Translations under genes and position numbers: made by a program
Assembly (NCBI GenBank): GCA_009380045.1
Contig: WHSN01000014.1
Coordinates: 1 to 41,623, forward strand
Direction: 5' to 3'
DNA: 41,623 bases
Source: Luteitalea sp.
GTDB taxonomy: Bacteria; Acidobacteriota; Vicinamibacteria; Vicinamibacterales; CAVVIG01
In this document: positions 6,971-15,464 of the stretch, in pieces
Layout: the number at the start of each line of letters is the position of its first letter
Position numbering within the stretch: the stretch's first letter is position 1
The notes under the pieces: generated by a model
Seen by the model: only the letters and a program-made list of their open reading frames with translations
What the model was told of the DNA's origin: nothing
Databases searched by the model: none

Positions 6971-8517
6971 TTCCCGGCAAACAGTACCGTCCCGAAGATC
7001 TGCTCGCGATCGCATGGCGGCGCAAATGGTGGATCGCGATCCCCTTCGTCGTCGTCGCGGGCGCGACAGCGGTTGGCGCGACCTACCTTCCCAACAAGTA
7101 CCGCTCCGAGACCCTGATTCTGGTCGTCCCGCAGCGGGTGCCGGAATCGTACGTGCGGGCGACGGTCACCGCCCGCATCGAAGACCGCCTGCAGTCCATC
7201 GGTCAGCAGATTTTGAGCCGGCCCAGGCTCGAGCGGGTGATCCACGATTTCGACCTGTATCCGGAACAACGGCGAACAGGAATCATGGAAGACGTCGTCG
7301 AGCGGATGCGCCGTGAGATCGAGGTGCAGGTGGTGAAAGGCGACTCGTTCCGGGTCGCCTATGTCGCCGACGAGCCGGTCACTGCCATGCGCGTCGTCGA
7401 ACGGCTCGGGTCGCTGTTCATCGAAGAGAATTTGCGCGATCGCGAAGTACTGGCCGAGGGCACCAACCAGTTTCTCGAGGCGCAGCTCGCGGATGCGCGA
7501 AGCCGGCTGGTCGATTACGAGAGAAAGCTCTCGGACTATCAGCGCGAGCACTCCGACGAGCTGCCGAGCCAGATGAACTTCAATCTGCAGGCGCAGCACA
7601 ACGCCGAGCTTCAGGTGCAGTCGATTCTCGAGTCGCTCCGCGCCGATCGGGACCGGCGGCTGCTTCTCGAGCGGCAGATCGCCGACGCGTCGGCGGCCGG
7701 CGTCGAGGAACCGGTCTCGCCACCACGCGCCGCGGCGGACACAAGCCCGGTTGAACTGACGCCTGCCGGACAGCTGGCGGCGGCACGCAGCAACCTTGCG
7801 GCCCTCGAGCTGCGGTTGAAGCCCGAGCACCCGGACGTGCTCCGCGCCAAGCGCCTGGTCGCGGCACTCGTGCAGAGAGAGCCGTCCGACACCGGTACGT
7901 CGGCCACGGCCCGGCCCGCGCCGGCGGCGATTTCACCGGCGATGGCGGCTCGCGGCAACCGTGTCCGCCAGCTCGGCGAAGAGCTAGCCAATCTGACCCG
8001 CCAGATTGCCGCCAAGGAGGATCAGGAGCAGCGGCTCCGTTCCACCATCGCGACGTTTCAACGACGGATTGCCGCCGCGCCGGCGCGCGCCTCGGAGTTG
8101 TCGGAGCTGACACGCGACTACGACACGCTGCAGCAGTTGTACAAGAACCTGCTCCAGAAGAACGAAGACTCGAAGATCGCGGCGAACCTCGAACGGCGGC
8201 AGGTCGGCGAACAGTTCAAGGTGATCGAGCCGGCCCGGGCACCGGAGAGGCCCTTCAGCCCGAATCGTGCGCGCATCAACCTGATCGCCGCAGCGATCGG
8301 GCTGGCTCTCGGGCTCGGCGCAGCGGCCCTGCTCGAGTATTCCGACACGGCGATGCGAACCGAGTCGGATGTCATCACGGCGCTGGCGCTCCCGGTGCTC
8401 GCGGTTGTGCCCTTCGTGACGAGCGGCAGGGCGTCGGGGAAGCGCCGGCTTCCGTGGGCGGCCGCCGGGACGGCGATGTCGGTTCTCGCGCCGCTGGCGT
8501 GGAAGCTGGGCGTGTGA
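6967..8517 (+). CDS. polysaccharide chain-length determinant (Wzz/GumC type)
   Basis: This is a 516-aa inner-membrane co-polymerase. The N-terminal Wzz region (YRPEDLLAIAWRRKWW) leads into a first membrane helix at about residues 23-40. A long periplasmic part follows with coiled-coil stretches (FLEAQLADARSRLVDYERKL; LGEELANLTRQIAAKEDQEQ). A second membrane helix lies near 437-455 (NLIAAAIGLALGLGAAAL), preceded by the Pro-rich PERPFSPNRARI typical of the family. The tail has another hydrophobic patch and no kinase domain; that role falls to the separate kinase at 9518. The GTG start at 6967 has an AGGAG site 6 nt upstream and overlaps the barrel gene's TGA. Role: setting EPS chain length together with the kinase. 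Confidence 0.92.
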   Translation: MIPGKQYRPEDLLAIAWRRKWWIAIPFVVVAGATAVGATYLPNKYRSETLILVVPQRVPESYVRATVTARIEDRLQSIGQQILSRPRLERVIHDFDLYPEQRRTGIMEDVVERMRREIEVQVVKGDSFRVAYVADEPVTAMRVVERLGSLFIEENLRDREVLAEGTNQFLEAQLADARSRLVDYERKLSDYQREHSDELPSQMNFNLQAQHNAELQVQSILESLRADRDRRLLLERQIADASAAGVEEPVSPPRAAADTSPVELTPAGQLAAARSNLAALELRLKPEHPDVLRAKRLVAALVQREPSDTGTSATARPAPAAISPAMAARGNRVRQLGEELANLTRQIAAKEDQEQRLRSTIATFQRRIAAAPARASELSELTRDYDTLQQLYKNLLQKNEDSKIAANLERRQVGEQFKVIEPARAPERPFSPNRARINLIAAAIGLALGLGAAALLEYSDTAMRTESDVITALALPVLAVVPFVTSGRASGKRRLPWAAAGTAMSVLAPLAWKLGV

Positions 8518-8519
8518 CG

Positions 8520-9518
8520 ATGTACGAACAATTCTACGGCCTGCAGCGACGGCCGTTCGACCTGACACCCGATTCCCGGTACCTCTATCTGACGCCGCAG
8601 CACGGCGAGGCGCTCGCCCACCTGGAGTACGCGCTCACGGGACGCCGAGGCATCACCGTCCTGGTCGGCGAAGCCGGGACAGGGAAGACGACGCTGCTCG
8701 GAGCCGCACTCGAGCGGGTGCGCGGCACCGACATGAAACGTGCGCTGGTGTCGAACCCGACGCTGAAGCGCGAGGAGTTCTTCGAGCTGGTGGCGGCCGA
8801 GCTCGGTTTGAGCGCCGCGGCCGGGCAATCCAAGGCGCAGTTTCTGATCGCATTGAATCGCCTGGTTCGAGCGCAGGCGGCGGCTGGCGGCGTCACCGCC
8901 CTCATCATCGACGAAGCCCAATCGATGTCGTTCGAGCTGCTCGAGGAGATCCGGTTGTTGGCGAACCTCGAGAGCGAGACCGAGAAGCTGCTCCAGGTGA
9001 TCCTGGTCGGTCAGCCGGAGCTCGCCGATCGATTGAACGCGCCGGAGCTGCGGCAGTTGAAGCAGCGTGTTGCGCTGCGCTGCAGGTTGACGCCGCTCGG
9101 TCTTCGCGACACCGCGGCTTACATCGCCGGGCGTATCCGCATTGCGGGCGGGGAGGCGGCGCGGGTCTTCACGCGCGACGCGGTCTCGCTCATCCATGCG
9201 CGGTCGCACGGGATCCCGCGGTTGATCAACGTCCTTTGTGACAACGCGCTCGTCACCGGCTTCGCGTCCGGCATGCGGCCGATCGAACGTCAGGCGGTGC
9301 TCGATGTGTGCCGCGACTTCGACTTCGCGCCTTCGGTGCCGTCGGTGCGGCAGGCGGCTGAAGCAGCCATCGCCGTGCAGCCATCGGCCGAGAGAGACCG
9401 CGCCACCCCCAACCCGGAATCGCCGGCCACCACGGCACCGGCGGCGACCCGGCAACAGCCGTCAGCGAGCGGCAAACGCTCTTCGCTGTTCGGCAGCCTT
9501 CTACTTGGTAATCGCTGA
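8520..9518 (+). CDS. XrtA-type EPS-locus AAA ATPase, copy 2
   Basis: This 332-aa paralogue of the ATPase at 3444 has the same length. Its N-terminus YEQFYGLQRRPFDL and Walker A GEAGTGKT (50-57) align with copy 1, as do Walker B LIIDEAQ, ILVGQPEL and GIPRLINVLCDNAL. The ATG at 8520 is 2 nt after the chain-length stop; the open frame extends upstream only inside the chain-length gene. The Ala/Pro-rich C-terminal tail differs from copy 1. Its TGA overlaps the kinase ATG by one base (TGATG). Location between the chain-length protein and the tyrosine kinase is the usual XrtA-locus position, so this is probably the ancestral copy. Confidence 0.92.
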   Translation: MYEQFYGLQRRPFDLTPDSRYLYLTPQHGEALAHLEYALTGRRGITVLVGEAGTGKTTLLGAALERVRGTDMKRALVSNPTLKREEFFELVAAELGLSAAAGQSKAQFLIALNRLVRAQAAAGGVTALIIDEAQSMSFELLEEIRLLANLESETEKLLQVILVGQPELADRLNAPELRQLKQRVALRCRLTPLGLRDTAAYIAGRIRIAGGEAARVFTRDAVSLIHARSHGIPRLINVLCDNALVTGFASGMRPIERQAVLDVCRDFDFAPSVPSVRQAAEAAIAVQPSAERDRATPNPESPATTAPAATRQQPSASGKRSSLFGSLLLGNR

Positions 9519-10477
9519 TGAGCCTACTGGAACTCGCCTTGAGAAAAGCGCGCGCGACCACAACGGCGGAGGATCTGCCCTCCGGCGCCCGGACGGTCGG
9601 GCAACACGTCCTGCATTCGGCCTTCGTCCCGGCGTGGGATTTTGCGGAGCCGGCCGACCACAACCACGGCGTTGAGCGGTCGGCGGCTGTGCCCGCGCCA
9701 CGACCCGGCTCGGTCCCGGTGCCGTCATCTGAGGTTCATCACGCGATGCGCCCACTCCGGGCGGTCGATGGCGGTCTCGAGTTTCTGGATTTCAACCCGG
9801 CCTACAGCGACAAGCTCGCGATGGGCGAGCAGTCGCACCCGGAGATCCGCGAACAATTCCGGAAGATTGCGGCCGCGCTCTACCGCGTGCGGGAGCTCCG
9901 GCCGGTGAAGGTCGTCATGGTCGTGAGCGCCGTGCCGGGAGAAGGCAAGACGCTCACCGCCGTGAACCTGGCGCTGACGCTCAGTGAGTCCTACAAGAGC
10001 CAGGTGCTGCTCGTCGATGCCGACCTCCGCCGGCCGAGCGTTCACCGCGTGTTCGGCCTCTCGAACACCGCCGGTCTCAAGGAGCGGCTGGTGGCAGAGG
10101 TGGACCAGCTCCTGCCAACCGCCGTGTCTCCGTATCTTGCCGTGTTGACGGCTGGAACAGCGCCGGTGGACCCGATGAGCGCGCTGGTGTCAGACCGGAT
10201 GCGGGCGGTCCTCGGCGCCGGCGCCTCGACCTCGGATTGGGTGATTCTCGACACGCCGCCGGTGGAGCTGCTTCCGGACGCGAAGCTGCTGGCATCGTTC
10301 GCCGACGTCGCCATTCTCGTCGTCCAGGCCGGGTCTACCAAGTGCCAACTGGCACAGCGGGCGATCGAGGCGATCGGACGCGATCGGATCGTCGGCGTGG
10401 TGCTCAACCAGGTGAAAGAGGCGGACTCGGAGCGGCACAACTACGACGGCTACTACGGTGACGGCAACGGTCAGTAA
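9518..10477 (+). CDS. EPS tyrosine autokinase (BY-kinase)
   Basis: This is a 319-aa cytoplasmic BY-kinase that phosphorylates its own C-terminal tyrosines to control polymer assembly with the chain-length protein. Walker A SAVPGEGKT is at about 137-145, Walker A' LLVDADLRRP at 164-173, and Walker B WVILDTPP near 241-248. The tail is tyrosine-rich (NYDGYYGDGNGQ), as expected for the autophosphorylated cluster. The first 75 residues are a variable, partly Pro-rich extension. Then SHPEIREQFRKIAAALYRVR matches the helix that precedes the kinase core. It has no membrane helices, consistent with a split kinase/co-polymerase pair. No clear ribosome-binding site is seen; it is coupled to the ATPase by a 1-bp overlap. 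Confidence 0.93.
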   Translation: MSLLELALRKARATTTAEDLPSGARTVGQHVLHSAFVPAWDFAEPADHNHGVERSAAVPAPRPGSVPVPSSEVHHAMRPLRAVDGGLEFLDFNPAYSDKLAMGEQSHPEIREQFRKIAAALYRVRELRPVKVVMVVSAVPGEGKTLTAVNLALTLSESYKSQVLLVDADLRRPSVHRVFGLSNTAGLKERLVAEVDQLLPTAVSPYLAVLTAGTAPVDPMSALVSDRMRAVLGAGASTSDWVILDTPPVELLPDAKLLASFADVAILVVQAGSTKCQLAQRAIEAIGRDRIVGVVLNQVKEADSERHNYDGYYGDGNGQ

Positions 10478-10494
10478 TCACAGCGGCTAATCAC

Positions 10495-11895
10495 ATGGCA
10501 ATCTCGATTCATCGTCCTGCGGCCCGGCCGTTTGCGCTCATCGCGTGCGAAACGCTGCTGATCATCATGGCCATCGCGACCAGCGCCCACCTGCGGCTCG
10601 GACTGGACGGCTGGACCTCGTTCTTTTTCCAGGACAACGGGCTCGGCAAGGCGCTGGTGATCACGGGCATTTGCCAGCTGAGCCTGTACTACCGTGACCT
10701 CTACGATCTGCGCAGCTCCGGCGATCGGCGGGACGTGTTCGTGCGGCTGCTTCAGGCCCTCGGTTCGACGTCAATCATCCTGGCGCTGGTGTACTTCTGG
10801 CTTCCCGATTTGATCATCGGCCGCGGCGTCTTCCTGTGGGCCTGCGGCATGGTGCTCGCGCTGGTCGTCGGATGGCGGATGGCGTTCGACTGGTGGTCGA
10901 GCCATGCGGCGCCGAGCGAGCGGCTCCTCATCGTCGGCACCAGCGCGGCCGCCGTGTCACTCGCGCGCGAGCTGTTCGAGCGCCGGCGCGAGCTGGGAGT
11001 CGAGATCGTCGGCTTCATCGACCCGGATCCGCAGATGGTGGGCGCCCCGCTGTTGAATCCCGGCATCATCGGGACCGTCGAGGACATCCCGTCGATTGTC
11101 CGTGCCCGCTCGGTCGATCGGGTGGTCGTCAGCCTCGCCGACGCCCGCGGCAAGCTGCCGCTCGACAAGCTCCTCGAGATGAAGCTGTCGCGCGGCATCA
11201 CGTTCGATCATCTTCCCACCGTGTACGAACAATTCACCGGGAAGATCGCAATCGAGAACCTGCGACCCAGCTGGCTCATTTTTTCCGAAGGCTTTCGTCA
11301 GGCGCGTTTCTTCAGGGCGGCGAAACGCTTCTGCGATATCACGGCAGCCTCCGCGATGCTGCTCCTGCTGGCGCCGGTGATGGCGGCGGTCGCCGTTCTG
11401 GTGAGGCTCACCTCCCCCGGACCGGTCGTGTACCAGCAGGTCCGCGTCGGTCAGCATGGGCGCGTGTTCAAGGTCCGGAAGTTCCGTTCGATGCGGGCAG
11501 ACGCCGAAGCGGCCACCGGCGCGGTCTGGGCGACCCAGAACGATACCCGCATCACGCCGGTCGGGCGGTTGATCCGCCGCTCCCGCCTGGACGAGCTGCC
11601 GCAGCTGTGGAACGTGCTCGTCGGCGACATGAGCCTGATCGGCCCGAGGCCCGAGCGTCCGGAGTTCGTGAAGATGCTGACCGAACGGATCCCGTTCTAT
11701 GGCGAGCGGCATGTGATCCGGCCGGGTCTGACCGGATGGGCGCAGGTGCGCTACTGCTATGGCGCCAGCGTGGAAGATGCGATGGAGAAGCTCCAGTACG
11801 ACCTGTTCTACATGAAGCACATGTCGCTCGCTCTCGACCTGGTGATTGCGTTCGAAACCGCGAAGACGGTGATCCTCAGAAGGGGCGCGGCATGA
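10495..11895 (+). CDS. undecaprenyl-phosphate sugar phosphotransferase, XrtA-locus type
   Basis: This 466-aa polyprenyl glycosylphosphotransferase would start the repeat unit by moving a sugar-1-phosphate to undecaprenyl phosphate. Four or five hydrophobic segments occupy residues 10-130. A nucleotide-binding-like region follows (LLIVGTSAAAVSLAREL, near 142-158). The C-terminal catalytic domain begins at KRFCDITAASAMLLLLAPVM with one membrane helix. It contains the hallmark blocks SPGPVVYQQ, VFKVRKFRSM, DELPQLWNVLVGDMSLIGPR and RPGLTGWAQV. It lies 17 bp after the kinase and overlaps the deacetylase by 4 bp (ATGA). The family is secure; the sugar is unknown. Confidence 0.95.
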   Translation: MAISIHRPAARPFALIACETLLIIMAIATSAHLRLGLDGWTSFFFQDNGLGKALVITGICQLSLYYRDLYDLRSSGDRRDVFVRLLQALGSTSIILALVYFWLPDLIIGRGVFLWACGMVLALVVGWRMAFDWWSSHAAPSERLLIVGTSAAAVSLARELFERRRELGVEIVGFIDPDPQMVGAPLLNPGIIGTVEDIPSIVRARSVDRVVVSLADARGKLPLDKLLEMKLSRGITFDHLPTVYEQFTGKIAIENLRPSWLIFSEGFRQARFFRAAKRFCDITAASAMLLLLAPVMAAVAVLVRLTSPGPVVYQQVRVGQHGRVFKVRKFRSMRADAEAATGAVWATQNDTRITPVGRLIRRSRLDELPQLWNVLVGDMSLIGPRPERPEFVKMLTERIPFYGERHVIRPGLTGWAQVRYCYGASVEDAMEKLQYDLFYMKHMSLALDLVIAFETAKTVILRRGAA

Positions 11896-12797
11896 TCCTC
11901 GGACCGGTCGCCTCGGAGCCGGTGGTCAACGCGCTCACCATCGACGTCGAAGACTACTTCCATGTCAGCGTGTTCGACGGCCTCGTCCCCCGCAGCGAAT
12001 GGGATCGGCTCGAGAGCCGGGTCTCTGCCAACACCGAGCGCCTGCTCGAGATCATCGGAGAGACGAAGGGAACGTTCTTCGTGCTCGGCTGGGTCGCGGA
12101 GCGGCTTCCACACCTGGTCCGCGCCATTGCCGACGCCGGTCACGAGATCGCGTCGCACGGGTTCGAGCACCGTCTGGTCTACGACCAGACCCCGCGTGCG
12201 TTCCGCGAAGACGTTCACAAGGCCAAGGCCACGCTTGAAGCGGCGTCCGGCAGGGAGGTCGTGGGGTATCGCGCCCCCAGCTACTCAATCACGCCGCAGT
12301 CGCTCTGGGCGCTCGACATCCTGATTGAGGAGGGCTACCGCTACGACTCGAGCATCTTTCCGATCAGACACGATCGCTATGGCATCCCACTCTCACCGCG
12401 GCATCCTTACCTGCTCCACCGCGGGGCGGGCACGCTGCTCGAAGCCCCCGGCTCGACGACACTCGTCGGACCGTTGAATCTGCCGGTGGCCGGCGGCGGC
12501 TATTTCAGGATTCTGCCGTATGCCTGGACGCGTTGGGGCATCTCGCGGCTGAATCGGGATGAGAAGCAACCCGCGATCTTCTATCTCCACCCATGGGAGA
12601 TCGATCCCGAGCAGCCGCGGCTCAAAGCCGGTCTGCTCAGTCGATTCCGCCACTACCGCAACCTGGACAAGACCGAGGATCGGCTCCGCCGCCTGCTCGA
12701 GGACTTCCGGTTCGCGCCGATGGCTCATGTGCTGCGCCACTCCTGGGCCCAGCAGACCGCAGGCTCACAAGCATGGGCGCTTCCTTACCTATGGTAG
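11892..12797 (+). CDS. EPS polysaccharide deacetylase (NodB family)
   Basis: This is a 301-aa carbohydrate esterase family 4 protein of the XrtA-locus type. Motif 1 is TIDVEDYFH (the family's D-E-D variant of TFDDG), and motif 2 is SHGFEHRLV with the two metal-binding histidines. YRAPSYSI is motif 3, and YDSSIFPIRHDRYG is a conserved block. The C-terminal FYLHPWEIDPEQPR matches the DUF3473-like extension usual for this subgroup. It has no signal peptide, again typical of the subgroup, which probably acts at the cytoplasmic side or on lipid-linked intermediates. The start is the ATG of an ATGA overlap with the preceding gene; a longer upstream open frame is antisense-like noise. Confidence 0.93.
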   Translation: MILGPVASEPVVNALTIDVEDYFHVSVFDGLVPRSEWDRLESRVSANTERLLEIIGETKGTFFVLGWVAERLPHLVRAIADAGHEIASHGFEHRLVYDQTPRAFREDVHKAKATLEAASGREVVGYRAPSYSITPQSLWALDILIEEGYRYDSSIFPIRHDRYGIPLSPRHPYLLHRGAGTLLEAPGSTTLVGPLNLPVAGGGYFRILPYAWTRWGISRLNRDEKQPAIFYLHPWEIDPEQPRLKAGLLSRFRHYRNLDKTEDRLRRLLEDFRFAPMAHVLRHSWAQQTAGSQAWALPYLW

Positions 12798-13879
12798 CCG
12801 TCACCACGGTCCAGCACGGCGCATTCCCGTCCGCCGTCGTGGAAGGGCCGGTCTCCTGCAAGGTGGTCGCGGCCGATGACGAGTCGCGGTGGGACGCCTT
12901 CGTCGCCTCCCAACCGGAGGCATCTGGCTACCATTTGTGGCGGTGGCGACGCGTGTTCGAGCAGGGACTTGGCCATCGATCGCACTACCTGATCGCCGAG
13001 AGGCGGGGCCTGGTTGCCGGCATACTGCCGCTCGTCGAGGTGCGCAGTCGGCTGTTCGGCCGCGCGCTCAGCTCGCTTCCGTACGTCAACTACGGAGGGG
13101 TGCTCGCTGCCGACGCCGCAGCGGGCGCGGCGCTCGTGGACCGCGCGGCAGCCATCGCTCGCGAGCGGTCGCTCTCGTTCGTGGTACTGCGGCACCGCCA
13201 CCGGCTGTTCGCCGGGCTGCCGGCGCGATCTCACAAGGTGACGATGCTGCTGCCGCTTGCGCCCACTGCCGATGCGATGTGGGACCAGCTCGATCGGAAG
13301 GTCCGCAATCAGGTACGCAAGGCCGAGAAGAGCGGCGTCGTCGTTGAATCGGGCGGACTGGAGCTGTTGGACGACTTTTATCGTGTCTTCGCCCGTAACA
13401 TGCGCGATCTCGGCACGCCGGTCTACGGCCGGGATCTGTTTGCCGCGATTCTTCGTGAATTCCCGGTCGAGGCGCGGCTGCAGATCGGTCGGCTGAACGG
13501 CGCGCCGATTGCCGTCGCACTGAGCTACGCCTATGGCGACTGGATGGAGGTGCCCTCCGCTTCCTCGCTTCGCGAGCATCGGGCCCTCTGTGCCAACCAT
13601 CTGATCTATTGGAACGTCATCTCGTCGGCGATCGCCGGCGGCACGCGGATGTTCGACTTCGGCCGATCGACGCCGAATGACGGCACCTACCACTTCAAGG
13701 AGCAGTGGGGCGCCGCCCCGCAGCCGTTGTGGTGGGAGTACGTGCTCGGAGCCGACGAGCGGCTGCCAGCCGACGATCGTCACAGCCCGAAATACCGGAT
13801 GACGATCGACCTGTGGAAACGCCTCCCGCTCAGCGTGGCAACGGCGGTCGGACCGCACATTGCCAGGCTCATTCCCTGA
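12791..13879 (+). CDS. FemAB-like EPS-locus protein (GNAT fold)
   Basis: This protein of about 362 aa has the FemAB/GNAT acyltransferase fold seen in XrtA EPS loci. Landmarks are RWDAFVASQPEASGYHLWRW near the N-terminus, LDRKVRNQVRKAEKSGV in the middle, and the GTRMFDFGRSTPNDGTYHFKEQWG block at the C-terminal half. In cell-wall relatives such proteins add amino acids from aminoacyl-tRNA; in EPS loci the acyl group and acceptor are unknown. ATG 12791 overlaps the deacetylase stop; ATG 12773 is an in-frame alternative. Neither has a clear ribosome-binding site, which suits translational coupling. Confidence 0.88.
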   Translation: MVAVTTVQHGAFPSAVVEGPVSCKVVAADDESRWDAFVASQPEASGYHLWRWRRVFEQGLGHRSHYLIAERRGLVAGILPLVEVRSRLFGRALSSLPYVNYGGVLAADAAAGAALVDRAAAIARERSLSFVVLRHRHRLFAGLPARSHKVTMLLPLAPTADAMWDQLDRKVRNQVRKAEKSGVVVESGGLELLDDFYRVFARNMRDLGTPVYGRDLFAAILREFPVEARLQIGRLNGAPIAVALSYAYGDWMEVPSASSLREHRALCANHLIYWNVISSAIAGGTRMFDFGRSTPNDGTYHFKEQWGAAPQPLWWEYVLGADERLPADDRHSPKYRMTIDLWKRLPLSVATAVGPHIARLIP

Positions 13880-13902
13880 AGCCGTCCGGACTCTCAGACC
13901 AC

Positions 13903-15455
13903 ATGCTTATTGACGCCAGGTCCCTCGACCGTCAGTCGGTGCTCAAGGCGCGCTACTGCGTGATCGGCAGCGGCATGGGTGGCGCCGCTGTCGCGCAGAA
14001 GCTTGCCGCCGCCGGGCAGGATGTCTTGATCGTCGAAGCGGGCGGTCTCGACCTCGGTTTCAGTGAGGACGCGTCCGTCTCTGCCGATCACGTTGGACGT
14101 TCGTTCAACATGCCGGCGACCCGGTGCATCGAGCTCGGCGGAACCAGCAATCAATGGCACGGGATCTGTGCGCCGCTCGACGAAGTGGACTTCGAAGCGC
14201 GCCCGTGGGTGAAGGGATCGGGGTGGCCAATCGCCGCCAGTTGAATGGCCACTACGATCAGGCGGCAACGATGCTGGGCGTCCCCGGCGCCGGTCACTTC
14301 GAGCCCGCCGACCTGGAACCGGGTTTGTCCGACCGGCTGGGTGACCTCGATGTGAATCGAGCGGTGATCGACCGGAAGCTGGTCCACTTCAAGAAGCCTT
14401 CCGTCCGCTGGAAAGAAACGCTGACCCGGCTGGCGCGCGCCGGGAAGTTCCGCTGTGTGCTGAACGCCGCCGCACTCGAATTGATCGTGGCTGAGAACGG
14501 CAGCACCGTGGAGGAGCTGATCGTCGGTCGCCAAGGGAGCACGCTCAGCATCCGCGCCGACGTGTTCGTCGTGTGCGCCGGGGCGCTCGAGACGCCACGC
14601 CTTCTCCTGAACTCGCGACGTCGCCTGGCCCACGGCATCGGCAACGCCCACGACCTGGTCGGGCGCTACCTGCTGGACCACCCGATCGGCCACTACTGCA
14701 AGCTGCGATTTCATCGTTCGACCCGCGCACCGCTGTACGCGAGCCTGCCGCTCGCGGGAAATGTCGGCATGATGGCGGGGCTGATGCTGGCGCCCGAACA
14801 GCAGCGCCAGCGTCGCCTGGCGAATCACTATGTCTGGATTCGGCCGAGCGTGAGCGCCGCCCGGATCGACGACGAGCTCCTGCTGTCGTTTCTCGCGGTC
14901 AGGAGCGCTCGCGATCTGTCGGCTCGCCAGGTGATCGCCATCCTGACCAACCGGGACATCGCGTATCGCATCCTTGTGCACCGATTCGGGATTCGCCCGA
15001 AGTTCAAGTTCGGGGATCTGTTCTTCATGATCGAGCAACTGCCGAATCCCGATAGCCGGGTCGGGTTGTCCAATCGGCGTGACGAATACGGCTACCAGGT
15101 CGTCTCGGTCAACTGGCAGCTCCTCGAGCGCGACATCGACGGCTTCCTCGAGTACGCGAAGGTGCTGTTCGAGCACGGCCTTCGCAGCGAGCAGCATACG
15201 CTTGCCCGGGTGGACGACCCCTCGATCTGGAATCGGACGCTCGCCTCGGCGGCTCATCATCTCGGCACGGCCAGGATGGCGGCCAGTCCCCAGCACGGCG
15301 TCGTCGACAGGAATCTGCAGGTGTTCGGGATGTCGAACCTGTTCGTGTGCGACGGGTCGGTTTTCGCGACCGCGGGTAGTGTGAACCGTTCGCTCACCAT
15401 CACCGCTCTCGGCATCAGACTCGCCGAGCATCTGGTTTCCAGCCAGGCGGCCTGA
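13903..15455 (+). pseudogene. GMC-family FAD oxidoreductase, split by a frameshift
   Basis: Two adjacent frames make one GMC oxidoreductase of about 516 aa. The first part (13903-14244) has the FAD-binding YCVIGSGMGGAAVAQKL and IVEAGG, then CIELGGTSNQWHGICAPL, and stops after GWPIAAS. The second frame resumes at once with LNGHYDQAATMLGVPG, which is what a GMC protein should have after GWPI. It runs to the C-terminal signature HHLGTARMAA and NLFVCDGSVFATAGSVN. Loss of one base near 14235-14245 explains the break, with no homopolymer there. Either the gene is recently inactivated or this is a sequence error. GMC enzymes oxidise alcohols or sugars. It is last in the assembly operon, 23 bp after the FemAB gene. 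Confidence 0.85.
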
Positions 15456-15464
15456 ATCAGGCCG
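15448..15464. terminator. palindrome holding both convergent stop codons
   Basis: CGGCCTGA-A-TCAGGCCG is a perfect palindrome. Its left TGA (15453-15455) is the stop of the plus-strand oxidoreductase, and its right TCA (15457-15459) is the complement of the minus-strand glycosyltransferase stop. The RNA could form a six-pair GC-rich stem with a five-base loop from either strand. There is no T-tract, so intrinsic termination is uncertain; it may serve as a bidirectional end signal or be an effect of overlapping gene ends. Confidence 0.45.

Noticed and set aside
5870-7015. 381-codon open frame on the minus strand inside the barrel gene
   Set aside because: The plus-strand protein has a signal peptide and good ribosome-binding site. 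The minus frame has no family features and is a GC-rich antisense shadow, as are similar long frames at 8118-9455, 12785-13858 and 14151-15431.
10836-11891. Upstream extension of the deacetylase frame within the sugar transferase gene
   Set aside because: It is rich in Arg/Ala/Pro with no domain, and the ATG at 11892 fits the ATGA overlap and the family N-terminus.
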